A stretch of 64,000 bases of DNA from contig CAUJHH010000051.1 of assembly GCA_963204725.1 (NCBI GenBank), forward strand, positions 34,339-98,338, given 5' to 3'. How positions within the stretch are numbered: the stretch's first letter is position 1; each line of letters begins with the position of its first letter. Source of the stretch: Planctomycetota bacterium. Its GTDB lineage: Bacteria; Planctomycetota; Phycisphaerae; Phycisphaerales; UBA1924. Positions 26,192 to 34,136 of this stretch are shown here, piece after piece. Below the pieces are notes generated by a model that ran no database searches, was not told where the DNA came from, and was given only the letters and a program-made list of their open reading frames with translations. Made by a program: the position numbers and the translations under genes.

Positions 26192-27784
26192 TCAGCGAGC
26201 GACCTCGATCGCCCGCGTCTCGCGAAGAACGGTGACCTTGACCTCACCGGGGAAGGTCATCTCGTCGCTGACGCGTTTGGCGATCTGATGGGCGATGAGG
26301 AACGCCTCATCGTCGCCGACCTTGGAGGCGTCGAGCATCACCCGCACCTCGCGCCCGGCCTGGATCGCGTAGGCCTCGGTCACGCCCTTGAATCCCATCG
26401 CGATGTCCTGGAGTTGGGTGAGGCGTTGGACATACCGCTCCATGCTCTCGCGACGTGCGCCGGGACGGGCCGAGGAAACGGCGTCGGCCGCCATGATGAT
26501 GGGGGTGTAAAAGGACGTCGATGGGATATCGCCGTGGTGTCCGCCGATGACGTTGAGCACCGGCTCTTTTTCGCCATACTGCTTGGCGAAATCCATTCCG
26601 ATCTTGGGATGGCCGCCCTCCATCTCGTGGTCCATCGCCTTCCCGATGTCGTGAAGGAAGCCGCATCGACGCGCGAGCGCGCCGTCGAGCCCGAGTTGCT
26701 CGGCGATGATCTGGGAGAGGAACGCCACTTCCACCGAGTGGCGGAGTACGTTCTGGCCGTACGAAGTGCGGTAGTGCATCTTGCCCATCGCTTCGACGAT
26801 CTTCGGGTTGAGCCCCCGGAGGTTCGTCTCCACAACGGCGTCCTTGCCGTACTTCATGATGCTCTCGTTGATCTCCTTCTTGACCTTCTCGATAATCTCC
26901 TCGATCCGGGCTGGGTGCATTCGCCCGTCGGCGATGAGCCGCTCGAGTGACTCGACGGCGATCGCCTGACGCACCTTGTCGAAGCACGACACCACGATCA
27001 CGCCGGGTGTGTCGTCAACGATGATGTTCACGCCTGCGGCCTGCTCGAACGCGCGGATGTTTCGGCCCTCGCGCCCGATGATCCGGCCCTTCATGTCATC
27101 GGACGGAATGGCGACCGTTCGCACCGTCGACTCGGAGGTGTGCTCCGTGGCGTAGCGCTGGATTGCCATCAGGGTGATTTCACGGGCCTCTTTGGCCGCG
27201 TCTTCTTCTGCTTGTTCGGCGATCTTTCGCGTCAGCTTGGCCACGTCCTGCCGGCAATCGGCCTCGACGCGCTGGAGGAGTTCCTCCTTGGCCTGTTCAC
27301 GGCTCAACTCGGCGACCTGGTGCAGTTTCTGCGTCTGCTGCTCGACCAGCGCGGTGACCTGCGTCTCCTTGGCCTGCAGCCGCTCGTCGCGAGACTTCAG
27401 CGAATCGGCCTGTTTCGAGAGCGTGCTCTCCCGCTGCGAGAGCGTCTCTTCTTTTCTGTCGATCAGATCCTCTCGCTTGGCCAGACGACGCTCGGTCTCC
27501 CGGAGCTCGGCGCGGACCGACTCCGCCTCCTTCTCGAAATGCGACTTGCGGGTGAGCGCCTGGCTTTCGGCCTCGAGGCGCACGGTCTCCGCCTGCGTCT
27601 TGGCGTCGGAGGCGGCCCGCTCCACGATCTGGGCGGCCTCGGCCTTTGCGCGGACGAGTGACTTCCCCGCGAAGGACTGGCAGAGCAGGTACCCGACGAG
27701 AACACCGGCGACGATGCCTCCGATGGCACCAAGCACGACGTGCGTGACGCCGATTTCAGCGAGCAAGAGCGTGGGAGAGAGCAT
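26192..27784 (-). CDS. rny: Ribonuclease Y
   Basis: Membrane-anchored endoribonuclease that starts mRNA decay, 530 residues. Architecture matches the family: an N-terminal membrane helix (HVVLGAIGGIVAGVLVGYLL), a long charged coiled coil (about 40-200), a KH RNA-binding domain (GRIIGREGRNIRAFE) and an HD phosphohydrolase domain (RHSVEVAFLSQII, GFLHDIGKAMDHE, IGGHHGDIPS). The C-terminus FPGEVKVTVLRETRAIEVAR is also characteristic. The ATG at 27784 has AAGGA 9 bases upstream; 15 further codons upstream are in frame but unlikely. It is followed after 97 bases by the carboxypeptidase gene and preceded by a long gene-free leader region. Confidence 0.96.
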   Translation of the reverse strand: MLSPTLLLAEIGVTHVVLGAIGGIVAGVLVGYLLCQSFAGKSLVRAKAEAAQIVERAASDAKTQAETVRLEAESQALTRKSHFEKEAESVRAELRETERRLAKREDLIDRKEETLSQRESTLSKQADSLKSRDERLQAKETQVTALVEQQTQKLHQVAELSREQAKEELLQRVEADCRQDVAKLTRKIAEQAEEDAAKEAREITLMAIQRYATEHTSESTVRTVAIPSDDMKGRIIGREGRNIRAFEQAAGVNIIVDDTPGVIVVSCFDKVRQAIAVESLERLIADGRMHPARIEEIIEKVKKEINESIMKYGKDAVVETNLRGLNPKIVEAMGKMHYRTSYGQNVLRHSVEVAFLSQIIAEQLGLDGALARRCGFLHDIGKAMDHEMEGGHPKIGMDFAKQYGEKEPVLNVIGGHHGDIPSTSFYTPIIMAADAVSSARPGARRESMERYVQRLTQLQDIAMGFKGVTEAYAIQAGREVRVMLDASKVGDDEAFLIAHQIAKRVSDEMTFPGEVKVTVLRETRAIEVAR

Positions 27785-28193
27785 TGGACCCGTCCTTTCG
27801 TTGGGAGCGTGACGCTCCCGAACGATCAAGACCGCTGTGCAATGCCGCGTGCTGTGTCTCCCGGGCGGGCGTGGTGTCCTCTGACATCACGCGATTAGAC
27901 GCTGACTCACGAACCTCCCTCGCGCAACGGTTTGCACCGCTCGTTTTCTCCCCTAAACCCCATCAGGCCTTCGTGATCGAACATCCCTGCACACACGCCT
28001 TGACACGCGTCCAAGCGCGTCCGGATCGTCCGTGGGCTCGAATGGGACGGATTGCCGTCGGCATCCAATCGCCACGAACGGAGACTCAGTCAATCGGCAT
28101 CCCGGCACAGCGGCCGGTTTGGCTACACCGCCCGGGAACATCCCCGGACCCGCCACAGTGTATGTGATTCGTTGCCGGGTTTACAAGCGACCC
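27785..28193 (-). promoter_or_regulatory. Gene-free leader region of rny with a possible promoter at 28157-28186
   Basis: No convincing coding sequence lies in these 409 bases. On the minus strand TTGTAA (28181-28186) and TACACT (28157-28162) are 18 bases apart and could be a sigma-70-type promoter for rny. This would give a leader of about 365 bases, long enough for regulation of RNase Y by its own cleavage. No terminator or known riboswitch was recognised. Confidence 0.35.
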
Positions 28194-29057
28194 TCAGGCC
28201 GCCTCGCGTCGATCGGGCCGATTGGCTGCCGCGACGGCTCCGACATACCGAGCGATTTGTTCGACGACGAACTCGCGATGACCCTGACTAAACCCAAACT
28301 CAAAGGCGATGCCCGCGTAGACCTGTCCGGAACTGTCTGAATGGGTGTGCGCAAGCTTGGCAACGAGCCCAAACGGCGCCGCCAGTTCCGGACGCAGGTC
28401 GATCCGAAGCCAGTAGTACTTGGTGTGATCTAGCGAGCCGGAGTCGTTGCGATCGATGAGCAAGCCCGCTCCGCCGCCGCCGAGATTCGCCAGATGGCCA
28501 ACGAATCGCGGCCCGACCTCGGGCAGAATCGAGTCGACGCCGACGGCCCCCGGGGATTGGCCACGTGCCTCGAGTTCGTGTACAGCGGCCCGATCCCCAA
28601 CTTCTGCGGCGATTGCGCTCGCAGGGTCGAGCAGGGGCCAGACTTCGACCTGGGGAAGCTCGACGCTACCGAGTGGCACGCGATAGAACGATCGACGCGA
28701 GCATCGCTCGACGTGATCGGGCATCGCAAGCCGCATCAGACTTGAACCACGGCTGATACCCGTTGCGGGCCCGAGGTACTCGGTACGGAACATCCACCGG
28801 TTCTGTCCAATGGTCATCGCACCGATCAGCCCGGTCCCGATCGGCAGGTCCACGCTCTTGTTGAGGGACGTGGGATGCTCGGAGACAATCTCTCGATCGG
28901 TCATGGATGCGAGGCGCACGCGCCAGACGAGATCGTTGCGTGGCTGGTCCTCGATGGCATCGCCCCGGTCGATCGAGAGCTCGATGCCTCCGCCACGCTG
29001 AGCGATCTCAGCGAGGCACTCTTTCCAGCGTTCTGTGCGTGAGCGATTGGCTGGCAC
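28194..29057 (-). CDS. PilZ-domain protein (YcgR-like, probable c-di-GMP effector)
   Basis: 287-residue cytoplasmic protein. The GTG at 29057 has AGAGGA 6 bases upstream and is preferred over the longer frame to 29129. The N-terminal half (about 1-125) resembles the YcgR N-module with VWRVRLASMTDREIVSEH. The C-terminal PilZ domain begins CSRRSFYRVPL, with the RxxxR arginines that bind c-di-GMP. The second half of the binding site, usually D/N-x-S-x-x-G, reads LANLGGGGAGL, so the Ser is replaced and binding may be altered. It follows the transglutaminase gene after 106 bases on the same strand. An HD-GYP enzyme that could degrade c-di-GMP is encoded at 34133-35773. Target unknown. Confidence 0.75.
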   Translation of the reverse strand: MPANRSRTERWKECLAEIAQRGGGIELSIDRGDAIEDQPRNDLVWRVRLASMTDREIVSEHPTSLNKSVDLPIGTGLIGAMTIGQNRWMFRTEYLGPATGISRGSSLMRLAMPDHVERCSRRSFYRVPLGSVELPQVEVWPLLDPASAIAAEVGDRAAVHELEARGQSPGAVGVDSILPEVGPRFVGHLANLGGGGAGLLIDRNDSGSLDHTKYYWLRIDLRPELAAPFGLVAKLAHTHSDSSGQVYAGIAFEFGFSQGHREFVVEQIARYVGAVAAANRPDRREAA

Positions 29058-29163
29058 GGGGATTCCTCTCGAGAGTGCCCGATGACGGGGACGCCCAACG
29101 CGGGCAGATCGACTCGATCGAGTCCGCACTTGAGCCCGGCATGGAGAATTGGGCCGCGTTCGA

Positions 29164-31341
29164 TCATCGCTTGCGCGTGCGTCGCATGGGCTGCAGCGTT
29201 CGCCGCAACTTCGAGACTCCCCTGGAGCCCTCTCCCGACTCCTCCGGCGTCAACGGGTGCCGACCGAACCTCGCCTTGTAGTAGAGTCTTACAAGGGGAG
29301 TCAGACGAGGGGCCGACTCGCTCTCACGCTCGACCCGGACCGCGTGCTCCAACGCGCCGAGCCATACCGGCCTTCCGTGCCCACGGGCCGCGAGAAGGGC
29401 CTGCATGTCCGCGAAGAACTCGGCACCGGAGAGCGCGGCTGCCAGATCCGGCCGCGTGCGCTGCGCCCGCTTGAGCATGCGCAGCAACGCCAGACGGGAG
29501 TGGAGCGTGCGGAAGATGATCACCAGGCCAGCGCCGACCATGCCCATCCCTGCGAAGACCAGCAGCCCGTTTCTCAGCGCGCGGGCGACGAGTGAGAGAC
29601 CGCCGGAACTCATTCGCAGGTTCATGTCCGCGACCCGATCCTCGACGCTCCGGGAGTTGACCGGCTGGACTCCGATCACGCTGGCACGCTGGCGTTCGTC
29701 GAATCCCACGATCCGATCGATCCACGCCAATTCGATCGCATCGAACGCCCGGCGGATCCGTGCGAGCGTGCCAAGCGACGGCGCGTGGATGCGGCTGAGA
29801 TCCGCCGGTGGGGTCGCGTCCAGCGTCACCCATCGCCCGGCCCCGACCATCGCTTCCACCCACGCATGGGCGTTGCTCTCACGGACGATGTAGCGGCCCG
29901 CGCCCTCGTTGAACTCGGCCGCGACGTACCCGGTCACGACGCGCGTCCGGATTCCGACGGCGCGGCACATCGCGGCCAGAGCTGAGGCGAAATACTCGCA
30001 ATGGCCCTGACGAGCGTCGAAGAGGAAGAAGTCGATCGGCTCTTCTCCCGAACGCGGCGCGAGAATGTCCATCGTGTACCCGTAGGACATGCGAAGGAAT
30101 CGCTCCAGAGCCTTCGCGGCCCGCAGGTCCTCATCCGGCGGTCTCAGCGTCGGATCGGGCTCGATCTCCGCGTCTCGGAGCACCTCGTCCGCGAGCGTGG
30201 CGGCTCGCTCCGAAATGATTTCCCGTGAGCGATCGCCATCGGATCCGCGCGAACGCCCGGACGTGTCGACGATCGAGTGGATGATGTAGTCGAACCGACC
30301 AGGCGGGCTTTCTCGTCTCAGCACGCCGTTGGGCCCGATTTCCAGCACGCCGCGCGTGCCGACAAAGGTCACCCTTGATGGCTGCCAGAGCGTGAACAGA
30401 TAGCCGAGCGGGTCGGACGCGTTGCGGATCGTGATCCGTGTGATGTGGGTGACATCGGCGGGCACGCCGCCCACCGGCACCGTGCGATCGGCTTCGAGCG
30501 GATTCCGCACGATGCGATCTGACTGCGAAGCTGCCCACCTCCCGCTTCTGTATAGGTCGAGAGCCGCCCCACGGAGGTAGTAGATGCGATCGGATGCGCC
30601 AAGATTCTGGCCCGATCGATCCGTCACTTCCATGTCGAGCACCTCGGCGTGGGACTCGGTGATGAGCCCTCCGACGCCGAGCGTGACCGAGTCCGTGAAT
30701 GACGTCGTCTGGCCGAGCGACACATTCCCCCACTCGCCCATTCGCTGCGTTCCGAGCCCCCTCGGGATGAACAGGAATGCCGCGACGCCTCCGACAACGG
30801 CCCCGAGCGTGCAAACCGCCGAGACCGCCATGAGATCGCGTGATGCCCGCTTGCCGTGGATGCCGCCGCTCGCCGGCTGACGCGTGGACTCGGAGGCGAC
30901 ATAGACCTGCTGGAGCGAGGCGCACACCGCGATGCAGGGCACGAACACCATCACGATGAGCCCCACGGCGAGCGAGTTGCTCGTCAGGATCGCTCCGATG
31001 ATCTGGAAGATTGCCAGCGATAACAGCTGGGCGTAGTCGCGGGCCCGACGCCGATCGAAGAGCTTGATGACCTGCAGATATGTCACGAACTCCGCGAACG
31101 CGGAGACGGTGAGGCGCCCGGACGTCGCGGCCCAAGCCGCGTTCGCGAGCGCAAGCGACACGAGTGAGAGAATCACCAGACGGGGCAGCGGCCTCCTAGC
31201 CCTCGACTCGGTCAGCCAGATGCCGACCAGGCTCAAGCCGACCATGATCGAGCCGAAGAGCGGACGCCCATCGGCCAGCGCGTAGCAAGAGATCGCCATG
31301 AGCACCAGCGCGAATGCCAGCCATTTGAAGAGGCGAGTCAT
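29164..31341 (-). CDS. TgpA-like membrane transglutaminase (DUF3488 + transglutaminase-like + DUF4129)
   Basis: 725-residue inner-membrane protein with about six N-terminal spans (residues 5-190), an extracytoplasmic transglutaminase-like domain and a further span (about 620-645) before a cytoplasmic DUF4129-like tail. The papain-like triad is complete: Cys448 (RQGHCEYFASA), His492 (ESNAHAWVEA) and Asp508 (VTLDATPP). The ATG overlaps the DUF58 stop (ATGA at 31338-31341), so translation is coupled. This DUF58-TgpA pair is the classic neighbour set of MoxR AAA ATPases, but no MoxR gene is in the run here. In Pseudomonas TgpA is essential, with a cell-envelope role; the exact substrate is unknown. 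Confidence 0.9.
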   Translation of the reverse strand: MTRLFKWLAFALVLMAISCYALADGRPLFGSIMVGLSLVGIWLTESRARRPLPRLVILSLVSLALANAAWAATSGRLTVSAFAEFVTYLQVIKLFDRRRARDYAQLLSLAIFQIIGAILTSNSLAVGLIVMVFVPCIAVCASLQQVYVASESTRQPASGGIHGKRASRDLMAVSAVCTLGAVVGGVAAFLFIPRGLGTQRMGEWGNVSLGQTTSFTDSVTLGVGGLITESHAEVLDMEVTDRSGQNLGASDRIYYLRGAALDLYRSGRWAASQSDRIVRNPLEADRTVPVGGVPADVTHITRITIRNASDPLGYLFTLWQPSRVTFVGTRGVLEIGPNGVLRRESPPGRFDYIIHSIVDTSGRSRGSDGDRSREIISERAATLADEVLRDAEIEPDPTLRPPDEDLRAAKALERFLRMSYGYTMDILAPRSGEEPIDFFLFDARQGHCEYFASALAAMCRAVGIRTRVVTGYVAAEFNEGAGRYIVRESNAHAWVEAMVGAGRWVTLDATPPADLSRIHAPSLGTLARIRRAFDAIELAWIDRIVGFDERQRASVIGVQPVNSRSVEDRVADMNLRMSSGGLSLVARALRNGLLVFAGMGMVGAGLVIIFRTLHSRLALLRMLKRAQRTRPDLAAALSGAEFFADMQALLAARGHGRPVWLGALEHAVRVERESESAPRLTPLVRLYYKARFGRHPLTPEESGEGSRGVSKLRRTLQPMRRTRKR

Positions 31342-32525
31342 GAGCCCGGTTCCTCCAGGCCCAGGAACTCCCCCACTGCTCGTCTGAGACGACCGATCGG
31401 CGGCGGAGACCGAACGGGCAATTCCTGCCCCGGCGCCAGATACGTGTGGGCCTGCGAGACCGCGAGCACGATCGATCCTGGCCCTATCGGTTCTGGCGTG
31501 GCCGCGATCACGACCGAGCCGTCGCGACGTGTCACGGTCCCGCGCGACTCGGGCGGCGTCTCGGCGTCGACCCGCAATCGAGCAAGGAAATCGAGCACAC
31601 GTTCGATGTGCCTTCGCCCCGGGCGGGGGAGCATCGTCGAGCCGAACCCGACCACTCCGACCGCGAATCCATGGGAATCGGCCATTCTGGCGCACGACGC
31701 TGCCAATGAGATCGCAATCTCTTGGTCGTGCGGATCGAGGATGGCGATGGAAGGACGAAACTCGATCCACAAGCGAGCGGGCGCGGGCATCGTCGTCTGT
31801 CGCACAACGGGCGTGCCCGCACGGGCCGATGCACGCCACGCAATGGATCGGATGGCATCTCCCGGCGCGTACGCTCGCAGCCCATATATCTCATCGCCCT
31901 GCCCGAGCGCGTTTCTCGCGCTGGTGAGGCGAGAGACGCCTCCGGCCAATCTATCGAGCAGGCCGGCACGCAGGCGCAGCTGTCGCGGGCGGACGATCAT
32001 GGTGCTGGGAAGCCCGAACGTCACGGACTTTCTGGCGAGCCCGAGCGGAAAGGTCGTGGACATCGTGAAGCGATCGAGCGTCGCAAGCCCACGCGAACGC
32101 GGCGTGATCGACGACGTGGCACGAACGGTCTGGCGGGTGCCAACGTGCTGCACACACGATGCGACATCTCCCAGCGGCCCGGCGGCCTTATCGCTGAGCT
32201 TCTCCTCGACAATCGCGAGCCCAAATGCGGGCCACAGCCGGCTGAGATTCCAGACGGTATAGCGCACTACAAAGGGCCGCCCAACCTCCGCCGTCGCCGG
32301 GACATCGCGTCGAGCTCGTACGCGCATGAGCGCGGGGCCGCTCACGAAGCCCGAGATGACCATGGCGCCTGCGGCAATCCCAAACGCAAAGAAGAGCAGG
32401 TTGTTCTGGCTGTTGATCGCGCCGATGGCGAGGAAGATCGTCGTCAGGACGTAGAGCACGCTTCCGGCGCTGGTGTGATACCGCCGCCGCACCACACTCG
32501 CCGACTGTTCCGCGCTCGGGCTCAT
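31338..32525 (-). CDS. DUF58 domain protein, membrane anchored
   Basis: 395-residue protein with two N-terminal membrane helices (about 21-65: SVLYVLTTIFLAIGAINSQNN... and AAGAMVISGFVSG), a beta-rich extracytoplasmic or cytoplasmic region and the DUF58 signature LRAYAPGDAIRSIAW at about 218-232, followed by a VWA-like domain fragment (FRPSIAILDPHDQEIAISLA). Members usually work with MoxR ATPases and TgpA-type transglutaminases in envelope processes. It starts and ends in ATGA overlaps with the upstream lipoprotein gene and the downstream transglutaminase gene, so the set is strongly coupled. Confidence 0.9.
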   Translation of the reverse strand: MSPSAEQSASVVRRRYHTSAGSVLYVLTTIFLAIGAINSQNNLLFFAFGIAAGAMVISGFVSGPALMRVRARRDVPATAEVGRPFVVRYTVWNLSRLWPAFGLAIVEEKLSDKAAGPLGDVASCVQHVGTRQTVRATSSITPRSRGLATLDRFTMSTTFPLGLARKSVTFGLPSTMIVRPRQLRLRAGLLDRLAGGVSRLTSARNALGQGDEIYGLRAYAPGDAIRSIAWRASARAGTPVVRQTTMPAPARLWIEFRPSIAILDPHDQEIAISLAASCARMADSHGFAVGVVGFGSTMLPRPGRRHIERVLDFLARLRVDAETPPESRGTVTRRDGSVVIAATPEPIGPGSIVLAVSQAHTYLAPGQELPVRSPPPIGRLRRAVGEFLGLEEPGS

Positions 32526-32950
32526 TGGCGTGGTGCGCCGTCCGATGACGCAGCCGGGACATCCTTGACGTTGACGAGCAATCGGCTCCCATCTCTGGGA
32601 AGATAGAGCGTCGTCTCAGCCGCCTGCAGGCCCTTGCCCGTCGAGCGGACGATTGTCGGCCGTGTCGGCGCATTCGCCGTGGGCACGGAGATTGCGAACT
32701 TCCCATCGAGATCCGATACGCCGGATCCGACGAGATTCTGTTTCTCGTCCTTGAGCTCGATGAGCACTCCACCGACACCAGTCGCAGATTCCAGACGCGG
32801 ATCGCTCGCCGGAACAACGGACGCGATGTTTGCGGGCCCGGCGATAACCCGCCCGGCAAACGTGACCCCGCCACACCCGGCGAGTGCGGCGCAGACGGCG
32901 ACACTCAGCGAGACGGCAGCGGCTCTCAAAGCGGGAGAAGGGATCTTCAT
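32522..32950 (-). CDS. Small lipoprotein with carboxypeptidase-regulatory-like fold
   Basis: 142-residue predicted lipoprotein: a hydrophobic leader ends in the lipobox ALAGC (Cys26). The rest is a short beta-rich domain with GVGGVLIELKDEKQNLVGSG and SDLDGKFAISVP, the pattern of carboxypeptidase-regulatory-like (transthyretin-like) domains. No catalytic residues seen. It is locked between scpB and the DUF58 gene by ATGA overlaps on both sides (32947-32950 and 32522-32525), so it may be an accessory of the DUF58/transglutaminase pair. Function otherwise unknown. Confidence 0.8.
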   Translation of the reverse strand: MKIPSPALRAAAVSLSVAVCAALAGCGGVTFAGRVIAGPANIASVVPASDPRLESATGVGGVLIELKDEKQNLVGSGVSDLDGKFAISVPTANAPTRPTIVRSTGKGLQAAETTLYLPRDGSRLLVNVKDVPAASSDGAPRQ

Positions 32951-33525
32951 GGCATCGCTCCGCCATCAACCGAGGGCAGATCTTTCACTGAACCGAGGCC
33001 AAATTGGTCAAGGAACTCTCGAGTGGTGCCGTAGAGCATCGGCCGACCGGGCTCTTCGGCCCGGCCAACGATCGTGACCAGACGCCGCTCCATGAGCGAG
33101 CGGAGAACCTCGCCGCACGCGACGCCACGGATCGATTCGAGGTCGGCACGCGTGATCGGCTGTTTGTATGCGACGATGGCCATGGTCTCGATGGCGGCGC
33201 GGCTGAGCTTCCCATGCACCTGCTGCTGGCGAATGGCGGCGAGCACCGGCGCGTGCTCGGCTCGCGTCATGAACCGGAATCCGCCCGCAACACGCTCGAT
33301 CCGTGCCGCCCGAGCAGTGCCGTCGATCGACTCATTGAGTCGGGTGATCGCCTGCTCGATATCGGCATTCGATGCCTCGCAGCCGGCACCGGCGAGCGCC
33401 TGGGCGATCGATGATGGAGAGACCGGCCGGCTCGATGTGAGCAACACCGCCTCGATCATTGGATCGATTGATTCATGGCCCGGGGTCGACGGAACAGCCG
33501 GTTCGACTTGGGTGGCTTCCTTCAT
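32947..33525 (-). CDS. scpB: Segregation and condensation protein B
   Basis: 192-residue cytoplasmic partner of ScpA and SMC in chromosome condensation. Two winged-helix units are visible: IEAVLLTSSRPVSPSSIAQAL near the N-terminus and the strongly conserved LSRAAIETMAIVAYKQPITRADLESIRGV in two parts at about 110-140, then TREFLDQFGL near the end. It is the first gene of a run of four overlapping genes; scpA is not adjacent. No clear ribosome-binding site lies before the ATG at 33525. Confidence 0.92.
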   Translation of the reverse strand: MKEATQVEPAVPSTPGHESIDPMIEAVLLTSSRPVSPSSIAQALAGAGCEASNADIEQAITRLNESIDGTARAARIERVAGGFRFMTRAEHAPVLAAIRQQQVHGKLSRAAIETMAIVAYKQPITRADLESIRGVACGEVLRSLMERRLVTIVGRAEEPGRPMLYGTTREFLDQFGLGSVKDLPSVDGGAMP

Positions 33526-33737
33526 GCCAGCATGCTACCCGACTGCGGACGATCTGGCCTCGGAGACGTCCAGCCAGAGTCCAGATAAGCGATTCTGCCT
33601 GCCCAAGCCGAACAACCTGCCCAAATGAATGAGAAGCAACGGTGAGGAGTCTGAAGGGCTGGTCATCGGGGGCCGATGGACCCCCGCAACGGCCATGCCC
33701 TTCATTCGCTGCGAATGCACACCCCAGAGGCTAGATC

Positions 33738-34136
33738 TTGAGCACGACGAACCGAATCCTGATCGCCGACGACGAGGCCCATGTCACCCATGTGGTCTCC
33801 GCGAAGCTGCGGAAGGCCGGCTTCGAGGTGCAGATCGCCAACGACGGCGAGGAGGCCCTGCGGCTCGCACTCGAGCAGCCTCCGGACATGCTCATCACCG
33901 ATCTGCAGATGCCGTTCCTCAGCGGCTTTGAACTCGCCATGCGCCTGAAGGCCGACCCTCGGACAGCGAACACCCCCGTGCTCCTGCTGACGGCGCGGGG
34001 CTATGTCATCGACTCCTCCGAACTGACGCTGACCAACATCCGGCAGATCATGGCCAAGCCGTTCAGCGCTCTGGCGCTGCTTGAAATCGTTCAGGCACTC
34101 CTTGGGGACGGCGCCTCCGAACGGAAGGCCGCATGA
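33738..34136 (+). CDS. Single-domain response regulator (CheY-like receiver)
   Basis: 132-residue receiver domain with no output domain. It has the acidic pair Asp11-Asp12 (LIADDEAH), the phosphorylation site Asp55 (LITDLQMPF), Thr85 and Lys107 (MAKPF), so it should be phosphorylatable. The start is a TTG with AGAGG 8 bases upstream; no ATG is available. The stop overlaps the ATG of the HD-GYP gene (ATGA at 34133-34136), so the receiver and the phosphodiesterase are made together and probably act together as a split two-component output. The kinase is not in the window. Confidence 0.9.
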   Translation: MSTTNRILIADDEAHVTHVVSAKLRKAGFEVQIANDGEEALRLALEQPPDMLITDLQMPFLSGFELAMRLKADPRTANTPVLLLTARGYVIDSSELTLTNIRQIMAKPFSALALLEIVQALLGDGASERKAA

